DNA of 7,409 bases, taken from Rhodospirillales bacterium (GTDB lineage Bacteria; Pseudomonadota; Alphaproteobacteria; CACIAM-22H2). Positions 6,566 through 7,409 of this stretch are shown piece after piece (the first letter of the stretch is position 1; every line of letters starts with the position of its first letter). The notes beneath the pieces were generated by a model, which was not told the origin of the DNA, made no database searches, and saw nothing but the letters and a program-made list of their open reading frames with translations. The stretch lies in NCBI GenBank assembly GCA_016195145.1, contig JACQAF010000198.1:1-7409 (forward strand), given 5' to 3'. The translations under genes and the position numbers were made by a program.

Positions 6566-7409
6566 ATGATAAAAATCCTAATGTGCCATTGCCGCTATCA
6601 GATCCGGGGCGGCGAAGACGAATCGACCGACGCCGAAATCGCCATGCTCCGGGCGGCCGGGCACCATGTCGATTTCTTCGAGGACGATAACCGGCGGGTT
6701 CCCGATCTGGCGCGAATCGCGCTCGCCCGCGACACGATCTGGTCGCCATCGGCGGCGCGGACTCTCCGCGGCCGGCTCGCCGCCCGGCGTTACGATATTG
6801 TCCATATCCAGAATTTCTTTCCCCTACTGTCGCCGGCCCGTGGCATGGGGTCCGCCATGCCTGCTATCGCGGCGACCGGGCGGCGAGCGCGGCCGTCGCC
6901 GCCATGGTCGTCGCGCATCGCGCGCTTGGCACCTGGACGCGCAAGGTCGATGCCTTTATCGCGCCGTCCGCCTTCACCCGCGACAAGCTGGCCGAGGGCG
7001 GAATTCCTCGCGCCCGCATCGCCGTCAAGCCGAACTTCGTCGCCATCGATCTCGGCCCCGGCGACGGCCATGGCGGATTCGCGCTCTATGCGGGGCGTCT
7101 TTCAGCCGAGAAAGGTATTGAAGCGATGCTGCGCGCCTGGACCGACGGAAATCCCGGCTTGCCACTGAAGATCATCGGCGACGGCCCGTTGACCGACCGG
7201 GTACGCGCCGCCGCCGCCGAACGCCCGGGCAGTATCGACTATCTCGGCCGGCAACCCCTCGATGCGGTGTACCGGCTGATGGGCGAGGCGGCGCTGATCC
7301 TGATGCCATCGGCCTGGTACGAGACTTTCGGGCGCGTCGTGGTCGAATCCTACGCCCGCGGCACGCCGGTCGTCGCCTGCCGGCTCGGCGCCGGCGCCGA
7401 GCTGATCGA
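6566..7409 (+). pseudogene. GT4-family glycosyltransferase, broken by internal deletion/frameshift (3' end outside window)
   Basis: GT4 enzymes transfer a sugar from a nucleotide-sugar to a growing lipid-linked glycan. The N-terminal part (6566 to about 6835) reads MIKILMCHCRYQIRGGEDE, then DIVHIQNFFPLLSP, typical of the acceptor-side Rossmann domain. The C-terminal part continues one frame over, from about 6838 (PWHGVRHACYRGDR) to the window edge without a stop. It shows VKPNFV, FALYAGRLSAEKGI, LKIIGDGPL, YLGRQPLDAVYRLM and ETFGRVVVE (an EX7E motif), a complete-looking donor-side domain. Between the two parts homologues normally have about 40 residues, including a LHNYR-type motif and a Cys-containing loop; these are missing here. 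The missing length must be 1 modulo 3, with the junction at about 6829-6840. Read straight through, the first frame ends at 7168 in unrelated residues. The start lacks a clear Shine-Dalgarno. Either a true pseudogene or an assembly error. Confidence 0.82.

Noticed and set aside
6829..6840. Programmed ribosomal frameshift in the GT4 gene
   Set aside because: There is no slippery heptamer, and a frame change alone cannot supply the roughly 40 missing family residues.

Overview
This window is part of an exopolysaccharide/capsule biosynthesis and export locus. It probably comes from an alphaproteobacterium (Rhodospirillales-like is my best guess). That inference rests on high GC content with strong G/C preference at third codon positions, and on the gene families present: a WbaP-type initiator, a short periplasmic OPX protein and a BBP2-type outer-membrane barrel. 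No taxonomic marker gene is present, so the placement is soft.

Layout, left to right. (1) Plus strand, 1-2752: the 3' part of a WbaP-like polyprenyl-phosphate hexose-1-phosphate transferase, which starts the lipid-linked repeat unit. It overlaps by 14 bp a polytopic O-antigen ligase/polymerase-family protein (Wzy/WaaL-like). (2) Minus strand, 6319 down to 2736: a four-gene set in the order Ala-rich secreted repeat protein, outer-membrane beta-barrel protein, short OPX (Wza-like) export protein with an SLBB domain, and a WecG/TagA/CpsF glycosyltransferase. Its last gene overlaps the polymerase gene tail to tail by 17 bp. (3) 6320-6565: an AT-richer divergent intergenic region that probably holds promoters for both directions. 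(4) Plus strand, from 6566 past the right edge: a GT4 glycosyltransferase that is broken. Its N-terminal part reads in one frame, its C-terminal part in another, and roughly 40 expected residues between them are absent.

How the genes fit together (inference from families). The WbaP-like enzyme loads the first sugar phosphate on undecaprenyl phosphate. The WecG/TagA/CpsF and GT4 enzymes add sugars, and the Wzy-like protein polymerises or ligates flipped units. The short OPX protein and the beta-barrel protein carry polymer through periplasm and outer membrane. No flippase (Wzx) or co-polymerase/tyrosine kinase (Wzc/Wzz) is in view; they may lie outside the window.

The least familiar element is the 232-residue secreted protein built of 17-24-residue Ala-rich units that each begin Asn-Pro, with a Pro/Gly-rich tail. 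It is first in the export operon and I recognise no family for it. The other points worth checking are the broken GT4 gene and the pairing of a helix-less OPX protein with a barrel. I saw no tRNA, rRNA, CRISPR array, insertion sequence or convincing terminator.
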